Shown: positions 16,556-25,671 of the stretch, piece by piece
How the letters are laid out: each line of letters begins with the position of its first letter
Position numbering within the stretch: position 1 is the first letter of the stretch
Origin: Streptomyces sp. NRRL WC-3605
GTDB taxonomy: Bacteria; Actinomycetota; Actinomycetes; Streptomycetales; Streptomycetaceae
Assembly: GCF_001509795.1 (NCBI RefSeq)
Contig: NZ_LLZN01000039.1
Coordinates: 1-64,000 of the forward strand
Direction: 5' to 3'
Length of the DNA stretch: 64,000 bases
Notes under the pieces: model-generated
The model's database searches: none
The model's input: the letters and a program-made list of their open reading frames with translations, nothing else
What the model was told of the DNA's origin: nothing
Translations under genes and position numbers: made by a program

Positions 16556-18460
16556 GTGTCCCGCCCCGCGCGCCCGGTCCGTCCGCTTCCGCCCTGGCTC
16601 GCCCACGCCCTGCGCGCCCAGCACGGCCCGGTGCCATGGAACGCGGTCGTCCGGGGCGCGCTGTCCGCCGGGCCCCTCCTGCTCGCGGCGGTGCTCGCCG
16701 GCCGGGCCACCCTCGGGGTCGTCGCCGCCATCGCCGCCATGCTCGCCGGGATCAACGACCGCCCCGGCAGCCGCCGTTCGTCCGTGCACCGGATCGGGGT
16801 GCCCGCGCTGGCGGGGGCGGCCGGGGTGTTCGGCGGGACGTATGCCGGGGACCACCTGGGGGCCGTACCGCTCACCCTGGCGCTCACCGTGCTCGGGCTG
16901 GTCGCCGGAGGGGTGTGCGCGATCGGGCCCGTCGCGTCCGCCGCCGGCACCCAGGTGCTCGTCGCCACGGCCGTCGGCGCCGGGATGCCGCTGCCCGAGA
17001 GCGCCGGGCAGCGGGCGCTGGCGTTCCTCGCCGGCGCGGCCTGGCTGCTCGCGCTGCGGCTGGCGCTGCCGACCCCGGGTTCCCTCGCGGGCGACTTCCG
17101 GTTCGACGGGGAGCGGGCCGCCGTCGCCGACGTGTACGACGCGGTCGCCGCGCTCCTGGACGCCGCCGGCACCGAGCGGGCCATCGCACGCCGGGCCGCT
17201 CTGACCGCCGCCCTCGACCATGCCCAGGACGCCCTGACGGGGCCCCGGCTGCGGCGCTACGCCTCCTCGTCGGCAGAGCGGCGGCTGCACGCCCAGTACG
17301 CGGCCGCCCTGCCGCTGGCCGAGGCCGCGACCGCGCTCGCCTGGGCCGGGGAGGCCGTACCCGCCCGGGCCGCCGAGGGACCCCGGCGCCTCGCCGTCGC
17401 CGTGCGCGGCGGCACCCACACCGGGCCGCTGCCCGCGCCCTCCCGGTCGGGGCCCGCCCTGCGCGCCCTCGACGACGCGCTGCTGCACGCCGCCGAGGCG
17501 TTCGACCGGGGCCGGGAGAACCGGAACCTGCACGCCCGCCGCCGTACCGTGCGCGACCGCGTCCGGGCCGTGCTCGGGGCCGGCGGACGGGAGTACGGGC
17601 TGCGCGTCGCGCTCTGCTTCGGTGCCGGCGCGGGCATCGCCCAGGCGCTGCACCACGCCCGCTGGTACGGGCAGCACGCCCACTGGTACTGGCTGCCGGC
17701 CACCGTCGTCTTCCTCGTCAAGCCGGACCTGGGGCCGCTCGTCTCCCGTGTGCTGTGCCGGGCGGCCGGGACGGTCCTGGGCGCGCTGGTCTTCGCCGGC
17801 TTCGCGGCCGTACTGCCCCGGCCGGAGGGGCTCGTCGCGCTCGTGGCGGTCAGCGGGGCCCTGATCCCCGTGGCCACCCGGCACTTCGCCGCGCAGACCG
17901 CCGTCGTCACCGTGCTCGTGCTCGCCCTGGTCATGGTGGGCGGCGAACCGCAGGCTTCCGTCGGGCGGATCGGGGAGACCCTGCTGGCGTGCGCGATCGT
18001 GCTCGTCGCCGGCCATCTGCCGGTGCCCGGGCAGCGGGGCGGGGGAGTGCGGGCCCGGCTCACCGCGGCCGGGGACGCCGTCTCCGCGTACCTCACCCAT
18101 GTGCTGGACGAGTCCGGCGCCCGCGCGACCGGGAGAGCATCCGAACCGCGGGCCGTGCGCTGGACGTTGCGCCGCGAGGCCTACCGGACGCTCGCGGAGG
18201 CGCGGGGCGCCGTCGCCCTCGCCGCGGCGGAACTGCCCGCGCTCGCCCGCCACGCGCGGGGCGCCGACCAGATCGTCGCCACCCTCGAACAGCTCGTCGA
18301 CGCCACCACGGCGTGCGCCGTGCACCTCGACGACACCGGCCGGCTCACGTCCCGGCACACCGCACGGCTCACCGAACTCCTCGACGCCCTCGCCGGGGAA
18401 CGGCACCGCACCGGGTTGCGCGTCCCGGAGGCCGCCACGGTGTCCGCGCTCGCCGGCTGA
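16556..18460 (+). CDS. FUSC family (fusaric-acid-resistance-like) membrane protein
   Basis: 634 residues from GTG 16556 (AGGAG upstream). Two copies of a hydrophobic multi-helix block (about residues 35-170 and 355-490) are separated and followed by long soluble helical regions, the FUSC/YccS architecture. The second block has the family motif WYWLPATVVFLVKPDLG. Such proteins are thought to export aromatic acids or similar compounds. No substrate is evident. It is followed 46 bases later by the amidohydrolase gene. Confidence 0.87.
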   Translation: MSRPARPVRPLPPWLAHALRAQHGPVPWNAVVRGALSAGPLLLAAVLAGRATLGVVAAIAAMLAGINDRPGSRRSSVHRIGVPALAGAAGVFGGTYAGDHLGAVPLTLALTVLGLVAGGVCAIGPVASAAGTQVLVATAVGAGMPLPESAGQRALAFLAGAAWLLALRLALPTPGSLAGDFRFDGERAAVADVYDAVAALLDAAGTERAIARRAALTAALDHAQDALTGPRLRRYASSSAERRLHAQYAAALPLAEAATALAWAGEAVPARAAEGPRRLAVAVRGGTHTGPLPAPSRSGPALRALDDALLHAAEAFDRGRENRNLHARRRTVRDRVRAVLGAGGREYGLRVALCFGAGAGIAQALHHARWYGQHAHWYWLPATVVFLVKPDLGPLVSRVLCRAAGTVLGALVFAGFAAVLPRPEGLVALVAVSGALIPVATRHFAAQTAVVTVLVLALVMVGGEPQASVGRIGETLLACAIVLVAGHLPVPGQRGGGVRARLTAAGDAVSAYLTHVLDESGARATGRASEPRAVRWTLRREAYRTLAEARGAVALAAAELPALARHARGADQIVATLEQLVDATTACAVHLDDTGRLTSRHTARLTELLDALAGERHRTGLRVPEAATVSALAG

Positions 18461-18506
18461 CGCGACAACGGCCACGCGGGACACCACGGGGCCGTACCGT
18501 GACACC

Positions 18507-19859
18507 ATGACGCCTCCTCCCGCCGATCTCGTCATCACCCGGTGCACGGTGCTCACGCACGACGAGCAGGAGGAGATCGGTTTCGCCGAGGACGCCTCCG
18601 TCATCGTGCGGGACGGGATCGTCGAGGCGGTCGTCAGCGGGGCGGAGGCCGGCGGGGTGCCCGCCCGCGAACGCATCGACGCCCACGGCCAGATCGCCCT
18701 GCCCGGACTGATCAACTGCCACACCCACGCCTCCATGGTCGCCCTGCGCGGGGTCGCCGAGGACCTGCCGACCGACGCCTGGTTCAACGACGTCGTGTGG
18801 CCCGTCGAGTCCAACCTCACCGCGCGGGACGTGGAGTTGGGGGCACGGCTGGCCTGCGCCGAGATGATCCGGGCCGGGGTCACCTGCTTCGCCGACCACT
18901 ACTTCTCCATGGACGCCGTCGCCGCCGTCGTCGAGGAGTGCGGGATCAGGGCCCATCTCGGCGAGGCGTTCTTCTCCTCGCAGGGCCCCCGGGGACGGGA
19001 GAGATCGCTGGAGTTCGCGCTGGCGCACCGCGGGGGCGCGGGAGGCCGGATCACCACCGCCCTGGCCCCGCACGCGCCCTACACCGTGGACGACGCCGAC
19101 CTCGCGGCCACCGCCGGACTCGCCCGCGAGCACGGCCTGCCCGTCCATCTGCACGCCGCCGAGAACCGCGACCAGACCAGCGCCAGCCTGGCCCGGCACG
19201 GCGTCACCCCCGTCGAGGTGCTCCGCCGCACCGGCCTCCTCGACACCGACGTCCTCATCGCGCACGGCACCGGCATCCTCGACGAGGACCTGCCCGCGCT
19301 GCGTGACGCCGGTGGCCGGGTCGCCGTCGCCACCGCGCCGCGCGGCTACCTCAAGTTCGGCTGGCCCACCACGACGCCGGTCCGGGCGCTGCGCGAGATC
19401 GGCGTCCCCGTCGGGCTGGCCACCGACGGCGCCGCCTCCAACAACTCCCTCGACGTGTGGGAGTCGATGGCGCTGACCGCCCTCGTGCAGAAGTCCACGA
19501 CCGGCGACCCGCGCTGGCTGACCGCCCGTCAGGCCCTGCACCACGCCACGTTGCAGAGCGCGCGGGCCGTCGGCCTCGGCGACACCGTCGGCAGCATCGC
19601 GCCGGGCCGGCGTGCCGACATCGTGCTGGTCGACCTCGGCGGCCCGCACACCCAGCCGGTGCACGACCTGGCCGCCACCCTCGTGCACAGCGCACGCTCC
19701 TCCGACGTGCGCACCACGATCGTGGACGGCCGGGTGCTGATGCGCGACCGCGAGCTCCTGACGATCGACGTGCCGTCCGTCGTAGGGGAGTTGGGGGAGC
19801 GACTGCCCGCCCTCCTGGAACGCGGGTACGGTCGGCGCATCCAGGAGTACGACACGTAG
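18507..19859 (+). CDS. Amidohydrolase, cytosine/guanine-deaminase-like (ATZ/TRZ superfamily)
   Basis: 450 residues from ATG 18507; TACCGT at 18495-18500 lies 6 bases upstream, again suggesting leaderless transcription. The metal-binding pattern is intact: CHTHASM (His 72, 74), HLHAAEN (about 213-219), IAHGTG and ATDGAASNNSLDVWE. The family includes methylthioadenosine/S-adenosylhomocysteine deaminase and 8-oxoguanine deaminase. The substrate loop reads TAPRGYLKFGW instead of the CPxSNLKLASG common in MtaD-type enzymes, so the substrate may differ. A nucleobase or triazine-like amine is the best guess. Confidence 0.85.
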   Translation: MTPPPADLVITRCTVLTHDEQEEIGFAEDASVIVRDGIVEAVVSGAEAGGVPARERIDAHGQIALPGLINCHTHASMVALRGVAEDLPTDAWFNDVVWPVESNLTARDVELGARLACAEMIRAGVTCFADHYFSMDAVAAVVEECGIRAHLGEAFFSSQGPRGRERSLEFALAHRGGAGGRITTALAPHAPYTVDDADLAATAGLAREHGLPVHLHAAENRDQTSASLARHGVTPVEVLRRTGLLDTDVLIAHGTGILDEDLPALRDAGGRVAVATAPRGYLKFGWPTTTPVRALREIGVPVGLATDGAASNNSLDVWESMALTALVQKSTTGDPRWLTARQALHHATLQSARAVGLGDTVGSIAPGRRADIVLVDLGGPHTQPVHDLAATLVHSARSSDVRTTIVDGRVLMRDRELLTIDVPSVVGELGERLPALLERGYGRRIQEYDT

Positions 19860-19955
19860 CAGGGGTCCCGCCGAGAAATTTCACGGCGGGGCGATGAGTT
19901 CCGGCGACGGCCCCGGTCACCCCTGAGGACGGACCGTTGCACAGAAGGGGCGCCG

Positions 19956-20645
19956 ATGTCGCTTCCGGAGATCGTTTCGCGTGAGCAGTGGCGCGCGGCG
20001 CGCGAGGAACTGCTGGTCAAGGAGAAGGCGGCGACCCGTGCGCGGGACGCGCTCAACGCCGAGCGGCGCGCCCTGCCGATGGTCGAGATCACCGAGGAGT
20101 ACGTGTTCGAGGGCGGCGACGGCAAGGCCACCCTGCTCGACCTGTTCGAGGGCCGGCACCAGCTCGTCGTGTACCACTTCATGTTCGCGCCCGAGTGGGA
20201 CGGGGGCTGCCGCAGCTGCTCGGCCTTCCTCGACCAGATCGGCCAGCTCGCGCATCTGCACGCGCGCGGCACGACCTTCGCCGCCGTCTCCCGGGCGCCG
20301 CTGACGCGCCTCCTGCCGTTCAAGGCGCGGATGGGCTGGGCGGTCCCCTGGTACTCGTCCTGCGGCACCGGCTTCAACCACGACTTCGAGGTGACCCTCG
20401 AACGCGACGGCGAGCTGGTGGAGCGGCCCGGCCTGAGCTGCTTCCTGCGGGACCGGGACCGCGTCTTCCACACCTACTCGGCGTACGAGCGGGGTCTCGA
20501 CGGGCTCGGCTCGACCACCGGGTTCCTGGACCTCACCGCGCTGGGCCGTCAGGAGGAGTGGGAGGAGCCCGCGGGGCGCGCGTCCGTCTTCGGCGCGCCC
20601 GCGGGCGGCGAGCCGGTCCGCTATCACGACGAGTACGATGACTGA
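19956..20645 (+). CDS. DUF899 family thioredoxin-like protein
   Basis: 229 residues, AGAAGGGG before ATG 19956. DUF899 features are plain: VSREQWRAAREELLVKEKA at the start, the FMFAPEWDGGCRSCSAFLDQI block with a CxxC (GGCRSC), and FHTYSAYERGLDGL. The fold is thioredoxin-like; the CxxC suggests redox activity, but the reaction is unknown. Confidence 0.87.
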   Translation: MSLPEIVSREQWRAAREELLVKEKAATRARDALNAERRALPMVEITEEYVFEGGDGKATLLDLFEGRHQLVVYHFMFAPEWDGGCRSCSAFLDQIGQLAHLHARGTTFAAVSRAPLTRLLPFKARMGWAVPWYSSCGTGFNHDFEVTLERDGELVERPGLSCFLRDRDRVFHTYSAYERGLDGLGSTTGFLDLTALGRQEEWEEPAGRASVFGAPAGGEPVRYHDEYDD

Positions 20646-20798
20646 CACGGACCGTCGCCCCGGATGATGCACCGTGCCCACCCGTTCACGGACAGCGGTG
20701 AACGGGTGTCAAGTACGTCTCAGTACCGTCACCGGCCGAGGCGATCCGCACCCCACGGGCGTTAACTCCTACAAGTACGACGCCACTGGAGGTGCAGG

Positions 20799-20984
20799 AT
20801 GGTGAACGGGCGGACGGTGCTCGAACGCTTTCCCGCGGGCGGGCCGCGCGGATCGTGGCCGGCCGAGGAGTTCGCGCACGCGCGGCGCATGGAGGGCCTG
20901 CCGGCCGAGGTCGTGATGGACCTGGCCACGGACGCCTTCCTGGTGATCGTCCGCGGCGACGCGACGGCGGACGCCACGGCCTGA
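20799..20984 (+). CDS. Conserved small hypothetical protein (61 residues)
   Basis: ATG 20799 with GGAGGTG 5-11 bases upstream, a very strong ribosome site. The product is MVNGRTVLERFPAGGPRGSWP followed by EEFAHARRMEGLPAEVVMDLATDAFLVIV. No domain name is known to me. Strong initiation signals and typical codon use support it as real. It converges on the ABC exporter gene with only 19 bases between stops. The 153 bases upstream contain GTACG/GTACC direct repeats but no convincing promoter pair. Confidence 0.75.
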   Translation: MVNGRTVLERFPAGGPRGSWPAEEFAHARRMEGLPAEVVMDLATDAFLVIVRGDATADATA

Positions 20985-21003
20985 GAGCCGGCCGGGCGCC
21001 GGG

Positions 21004-22947
21004 TCAGCGCGGCTCCGGCGCGGGCACCCGGGCCGTGAACTGGTCCGCCTGGAGCGCGTACAGCTCCGCGTACAGGCCGCCGGTGGCCAGCAGCTCCTCC
21101 GGGGTGCCGGACTCCACGAGCCGGCCCTGGTCGAGGACGTGCACCAGGTCGGCGTGGCGGACGGACGCCAGCCGGTGCGTGATGAGGACGACGGTCTGAC
21201 CGGCCGAGGCCAGGGCGCGGATCTTCTCGAAGACCTCCAGCTCCGCCCGTGCGTCCAGGGCGGCCGTCGGCTCGTCCACGATGAGGATGCGTCCGCGCCG
21301 GTAGGCGGCCCGGGCGATCCCGAGCCGCTGCCACTGGCCGCCGGACAGCTCGTGACCGCCGCTGAAGTGCCGCGCGAGCAGGGTGTCCAGGCCGCGCGGC
21401 AGGTCCGCCACCACGTCCTGCGCCCCGGCCTGGTCGAGCGCGCCGGCCAGCCGCTCCTCGGTCAGCGGCGCGGACGAACGGCCGACGGCCACGTTGACCC
21501 GGGCGGTGAACGGCCAGCGCTTGAAGTCCTGGGCCACCATCGCGATGCGCTCGGCGAGCTGGTGCCGGTCGGCGGCGGAGGCGTCGACGTCGTCCCACAG
21601 GATGCGGCCCCGGTCCGGGGTGTAGAGGCCCGCGAGCAGCTTGACCAGCGTCGTCTTGCCCGAGCCGTTCTCCCCGACGAGCGCGACGATCCGGCCCAGC
21701 GGCAGGGTGAGCGTGACGTCGTCCAGGGCGGGGCGGGACGACTCGCCGGGGTAGGAGAAGGTGACGTGCTCGAAGCGGACCTCCCGCGGGTCCTCGGGCA
21801 GCGGCTCCCCGCCCTCCGGGATGGCCCGCTCGGCGGCTTCCGCGTACAGCCGCTGGAGATCGCCGACGAAGAGGGCCTCCTCGTGGAGCGCGTTGACCTC
21901 CAGGACGAGGCTGTCCAGGCTGGAGGAGCCGGTCCGGATCGCGATGACCGCCGTACCGGCGACCGAGAGCGCCATGGCCCCGGCGAGCAGCAGCCCGCCG
22001 AGCGTCGCGTAGGTCGCGACGGTCGCGAGCCCCGTCCAGGCCGCCGCGATCAGCCCGGTGCGCGCCGCCAGCCGGGCCAGCCGCGCCTGCTCGGCCTCGG
22101 CGGTCTCGGACATCGCCCGGTAATGCCGCAGCAGGAACGGGGCCACGCCGTGGACGCGGATCTCCGGCGCGGCGGCCGGCTCGGTCAGCAGCCCGCTGAT
22201 CAGCTGGCCGGCGCGGGCGTGCTGCACCCAGGTGTGGAAGGACTCGTAGCGGCGCCGGGCGTTGGTCAGGGCGCTCCAGGCGCTGGGCAGGGTCATGGTG
22301 GCGAGGAGCGGCAGCAGCGCCAGGTGCAGCACGGTGAGGACGCCGGCGGCGGCGGTCAGCGAGATGGCCGCGTTCACGACCCGGGTGCTGTACGCGATCA
22401 TGCGGCGGGCGGACGCGGCCCCGTACTGCGCGGTGTCCAGCAGCTTGTGGAAGGCGTGGTCCTCGATCGCGGCCAGCTCCACGGCCGCCGCCCGCTCCAG
22501 GTACAGCTCGGTCGCCACCCGCTCCACCTTGGGCTCCAGCCGCCCGGTGGCGTACGTCGAGGCGGCGCGCAGCAGCGTCGAGACGACCATGACGGCGGCC
22601 ATGGCGACGAGTGCCGGAGCGGCGTCCCGCAGCCGCTCGTCGATGGTCCCGCCGCCGATGAGCCGCCCCAGCACGCTGTTCACGGCCAGCAGCGCGACGG
22701 CCTGGGCGAGGCCCCGGACGATCTCCGCGGCCAGCACGGTCCGGGCGGCCCGCCGGTCGGCCTGCCAGGCGAGCCGGAAGCTGGTGGCCAGCAGGGACGG
22801 CAGCCGCCGCACCATGGCCCGCAGGTTCAGCTCCAGGAAGGCGTCGTGGTGCTGGCTCCAGCCGGTGTCGTACCGCAGAGGTCCGCCGAACAGCAGCCGC
22901 TCCGACTCCGACACCCCTGCGTCCTCGTCCCCGTGCTTCTTCCCCAC
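21004..22947 (-). CDS. ABC exporter half-transporter (fused permease and ATPase)
   Basis: 647 residues from GTG 22947 (GGGGGAGGG upstream). About six transmembrane helices in residues 65-330 precede the nucleotide-binding domain: Walker A GENGSGKTT (about 430), Q-loop VAQDFKRWPFT, signature LSGGQWQRLG, Walker B ILIVDEPTAAL, H-loop ITHR. It has the type IV exporter fold and should work as a homodimer, since no partner half is adjacent. The long basic/acidic N-terminal lead (residues 1-40) is unusual. No substrate can be inferred. Confidence 0.92.
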   Translation of the reverse strand: MGKKHGDEDAGVSESERLLFGGPLRYDTGWSQHHDAFLELNLRAMVRRLPSLLATSFRLAWQADRRAARTVLAAEIVRGLAQAVALLAVNSVLGRLIGGGTIDERLRDAAPALVAMAAVMVVSTLLRAASTYATGRLEPKVERVATELYLERAAAVELAAIEDHAFHKLLDTAQYGAASARRMIAYSTRVVNAAISLTAAAGVLTVLHLALLPLLATMTLPSAWSALTNARRRYESFHTWVQHARAGQLISGLLTEPAAAPEIRVHGVAPFLLRHYRAMSETAEAEQARLARLAARTGLIAAAWTGLATVATYATLGGLLLAGAMALSVAGTAVIAIRTGSSSLDSLVLEVNALHEEALFVGDLQRLYAEAAERAIPEGGEPLPEDPREVRFEHVTFSYPGESSRPALDDVTLTLPLGRIVALVGENGSGKTTLVKLLAGLYTPDRGRILWDDVDASAADRHQLAERIAMVAQDFKRWPFTARVNVAVGRSSAPLTEERLAGALDQAGAQDVVADLPRGLDTLLARHFSGGHELSGGQWQRLGIARAAYRRGRILIVDEPTAALDARAELEVFEKIRALASAGQTVVLITHRLASVRHADLVHVLDQGRLVESGTPEELLATGGLYAELYALQADQFTARVPAPEPR

Positions 22948-23074
22948 GTCACGCCCTCCCCCGGACCCGTCGCGACGGAGCGCCCACTATGGCGGGGCGG
23001 ACGTGCGCGGCGGGAGGGCGCGGGCCGGGCGGGCGGATGCGCGCGGGCGTACGGGCGGTCCGGTCCGGTGGGGC

Positions 23075-23509
23075 TCACGCGCTGAGCTGGCGGGACCAGC
23101 TCGGCGTCGTGCCGATCACCCGGCACAGCGCCAGATACAGCGGGATGGGCGGGGTGTACGGCACCGTGCCGTCCGGCAGATGGATCAGCCGGGGCGTGTC
23201 GGGGACGACCGCGCCCGTCGAGTAGCGGACGGACTCCGGCCATTCCAGGGCGTAGTCCGAGTCGGAGGGGACGATCCACCACCAGTGCGACTCGTCGGCG
23301 TACACACACCCCACGCGCGGCAGCCGGGGCAGCACCAGGGGGCCGATGCGGGCGGGGACCGCCACCGCGTCGCAGCCCAGGGGAGCGGTCATGCCCTCGG
23401 GAAGGGGCAGGCGGCGTGGCGCGGCCGTCGTGCGCATGCCGCGGCGGAAGCGGACGAGTGAGTCCAGGCTCAGCGCCTGACCGCTGCCGGACAGTCCGAT
23501 CACAGCCAT
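23075..23509 (-). CDS. Conserved hypothetical protein in the anti-sigma-like operon
   Basis: 144 residues from ATG 23509. Its 5' end overlaps the ATP-binding gene by 10 bases, so the two are surely co-transcribed. Motifs visible are MAVIGLSGSGQALSLDSLVRFRRG at the N terminus and WWWIVPSDSDYALEWPESVRYS. No known domain is recognised. Position next to a SpoIIAB-like kinase and a WhiJ-like regulator hints at a regulatory or partner role, which is inference only. Confidence 0.75.
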   Translation of the reverse strand: MAVIGLSGSGQALSLDSLVRFRRGMRTTAAPRRLPLPEGMTAPLGCDAVAVPARIGPLVLPRLPRVGCVYADESHWWWIVPSDSDYALEWPESVRYSTGAVVPDTPRLIHLPDGTVPYTPPIPLYLALCRVIGTTPSWSRQLSA

Positions 23510-24168
23510 GCGGCCCCCGTTCCCGTCCCGTCGTGCCGTCCCCGTGCGTCGTCCTCGTCGTCCGTCCCGCCGGACGGTCCCGGCTTGGGCCGGGAACCCC
23601 AGCCGAGGTCGGCTCGCGGCTCCTCGTCGCCCGCCGGGGCTCCGGCCGCGGTGCGCGGCAGCTCGGCCCACACGATCAGTCCGGAACCGTGTTCGTGAGC
23701 CCCCCACGCATGGCACAGCGCGTCTATGAGGAGCAGCCCCCTGCCGTGCTCCTCCTCCTGACGCGCGGGCGACGAGTGGGGCTCACCGGCCGCGCACCCC
23801 TCGTCGCGCACGGCTATGCGGACGAGGTCGGCGCCGTCGTGCAGCTCGCACACGATGTGCTCGCTGGCGGTGTGCACGATCGCGTTGGTGACCAGCTCCG
23901 ACACGACCAGGGCCGCCGTCTCGCAGGTGTCCTCGCACACCGACCACCCGCTCAGCCGCGCCGTGGTCAGGCGTCTTGCCTGGGCGGCCGAACCCGGGTG
24001 CGCGGCCAGTTCGAACCGGAACCGGCGCTCACCGGCCCTGCGCTGGGGGCCGACTCCCTTCCCCGCGGCGGAGTCCGTACGGGCGGGGGGAGCCCCGTCG
24101 GCACCGAGGCCGTGGGGGACCACAGTGGCGTCTGTTCCTAAGGGCGGGGACGGAATCACGCTTGCCAC
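23500..24168 (-). CDS. SpoIIAB/RsbW-like ATP-binding regulator
   Basis: 222 residues from GTG 24168. The GHKL ATPase core is present: N-box ALVVSELVTNAIVHT, G1 box VRDEG, G2 HGRGLLLID. It matches the short HATPase_c_2 proteins found by the dozen in Streptomyces, usually next to WhiJ-type and DUF397 genes, as here. They are anti-sigma-factor kinases by homology, but few targets are known. Disordered N- and C-terminal extensions flank the domain. GTG 24159 and an upstream TTG are alternative starts. It is divergent from the WhiJ-like gene. Confidence 0.85.
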   Translation of the reverse strand: MASVIPSPPLGTDATVVPHGLGADGAPPARTDSAAGKGVGPQRRAGERRFRFELAAHPGSAAQARRLTTARLSGWSVCEDTCETAALVVSELVTNAIVHTASEHIVCELHDGADLVRIAVRDEGCAAGEPHSSPARQEEEHGRGLLLIDALCHAWGAHEHGSGLIVWAELPRTAAGAPAGDEEPRADLGWGSRPKPGPSGGTDDEDDARGRHDGTGTGAAWL

Positions 24169-24184
24169 TATCGCCCCGCCGTGA

Positions 24185-24220
24185 ACACTTGGCAAGTGTC
24201 ACTCTGAAAATTGCAGAGTG
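24185..24220. promoter_or_regulatory. Two adjacent inverted repeats in the WhiJ-type divergent region
   Basis: ACACTTG-G-CAAGTGT (24185-24199) is followed at once by CACTCTG-N7-CAGAGTG (24200-24220). Both are perfect. This is the AT-richest part of the locus, 16 bases upstream of the ATP-binding gene and about 240 upstream of the WhiJ-like gene. The natural ligand would be the adjacent helix-turn-helix protein. The remaining 24221-24456 contains a repeated TCTTCGAA motif (near 24306 and 24322) but no gene. Confidence 0.55.
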
Positions 24221-24456
24221 CCGTATGACTCTCTGGAAGGGCGTGGCACACTGCTCGCAACAGCATGTCGAGCGGCGCCAGTTGGGATCACCGAAGATCC
24301 ACCAGATCTTCGAACAGGTCTTCGAATGGCGCCGTCGTCCTGTCGGTGACCAGCACCCCCGCCCCGCGCGGCGGGCCCGCTCCCGCCGCCGGGAGCGAGT
24401 CGGTCAGTAGTGGATGAGCCGGCCCCCAGGGGCCGAACCCGGGTCTGGAGGTGGAC

Positions 24457-25317
24457 GTGAGCGAGCCGCGGTCCGCGCCCACGGTGGGCCAGGTCGTTCT
24501 CGGCCGGCGCCTGCTCGATCTGCGCGAAAGCGCCGGTCTCAAGCGGGAGGAGGCCGCCCGCATCCTGCGGGTCGCGCCCGCGACGGTCCGCCGTATGGAG
24601 ATGGCCGAGGTCTCGCTCAAGATCCCGTACCTTCAGCTGCTACTGAAGGCGTACGGCGTCTCCGACGCGGAGGCCGACGCCTTCGTGCACCTCGCCGAGG
24701 AGGCGAACAAGCCCGGCTGGTGGCAGCGGTTCCACGACATCCTGCCGGGCTGGTTCTCCATGTACGTCAGCCTGGAGGGGGCGGCGGCGCTCATCCGGTC
24801 CTACGAACCGCACTTCGTCCCCGGACTGCTCCAGACCGAGGACTACGCGCGTGGTGTGCTGCGCTCGGGCGCCATCGGCCAGACCAGCCCCGACGACATC
24901 GAGCGCCACGTCGCCCTCAGGATGCGGCGCCAGCGCCTGCTCACCCGCGAGGACGCGCCCCGCATCTGGGCGGTGATGGACGAGACCGTGCTGCGCCGCC
25001 ACGTCGGCGGTCCGGAGGTGATGCGCGCCCAGATCGACAAACTGCTCGACGTCACGAAGCTGCCCAACGTGACCCTGCAGATCGCCCCGTTCGCCAACGG
25101 GGTGCATCCCGGCACGTTCGGCCCCTTCGTGCTGTTCCGATTCGCCGTGCCGGAACTCCCGGACATGGTCTACAGCGAGTACCTGACCGGCGCGGTCTAC
25201 CTCGACGCGCGCAACGAGGTGGCGACCCACCTCGAGGTCGTGGACCGCATGGCGGCACAGGCCGCTACGGCACATCGCACGAAGGAGATCCTGCGGGATC
25301 TCCGCAAGGAGCTGTGA
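24457..25317 (+). CDS. WhiJ-like XRE regulator with DUF5753
   Basis: 286 residues. GTG 24457 is chosen because GGAGGTG at 24447-24453 would overlap the GTG at 24451. Residues about 15-75 are an XRE helix-turn-helix (LRESAGLKREEAARILRVAPATVRRME). Residues about 95-275 are DUF5753 (FVPGLLQTEDYARGVLR; RMRRQRLLTREDAPRIWAVMDE; DMVYSEYLTGAVYL). Stop and the DUF397 start abut. With the DUF397 protein and the ATP-binding protein, it makes the standard WhiJ-like trio that influences development in Streptomyces. Confidence 0.93.
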   Translation: MSEPRSAPTVGQVVLGRRLLDLRESAGLKREEAARILRVAPATVRRMEMAEVSLKIPYLQLLLKAYGVSDAEADAFVHLAEEANKPGWWQRFHDILPGWFSMYVSLEGAAALIRSYEPHFVPGLLQTEDYARGVLRSGAIGQTSPDDIERHVALRMRRQRLLTREDAPRIWAVMDETVLRRHVGGPEVMRAQIDKLLDVTKLPNVTLQIAPFANGVHPGTFGPFVLFRFAVPELPDMVYSEYLTGAVYLDARNEVATHLEVVDRMAAQAATAHRTKEILRDLRKEL

Positions 25318-25572
25318 ATGGATCGCATCAAGCCGCGCATACCCGTCTACAACGGCATGCCCGCGCGGGACTTGGGCACGGAGGGCTGGCACAAACCCTG
25401 GAGCGGGGGCAACGGCGGCAACTGCCTGGAGGCGATGAAGCTCGCCGACGGACGCATCGCCGTCCGGCAGTCCACCGACCCGGACGGGCCGGCGCTGATC
25501 TACACGACGGACGAGATGACGGCGTTCATCGAGGGCGCCAAGGCGGGAAGGGCGGACTTCCTGCTCTCCTGA
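25318..25572 (+). CDS. DUF397 small regulatory partner protein
   Basis: 84 residues; ATG directly follows the stop of the WhiJ-like gene, with AAGGAG inside its last codons, so translation is coupled. It has the DUF397 core (GGNGGNCLEAMKLADGRIAVRQSTDPDGPALIYT, with the C-terminal FIEGAKAGRAD). DUF397 proteins pair with, and may antagonise, their neighbouring WhiJ-like regulator. Confidence 0.92.
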   Translation: MDRIKPRIPVYNGMPARDLGTEGWHKPWSGGNGGNCLEAMKLADGRIAVRQSTDPDGPALIYTTDEMTAFIEGAKAGRADFLLS

Positions 25573-25671
25573 CGTTCCGCACGACCCGTTGCTCACCTGT
25601 TGTGTACCTGCAATTCCCCTAAATTGGTGCTGAGTTGATGACGTACTGCCGACGAACCCAGGGAGCTCGCC

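Noticed and set aside
20706..20729. A sixth damage-type promoter (GTGTCA ... TACCGT) before the 61-residue gene
   Set aside because: The distance between the boxes is one base too long compared with the other five, and the GTG part of the first box is absent.
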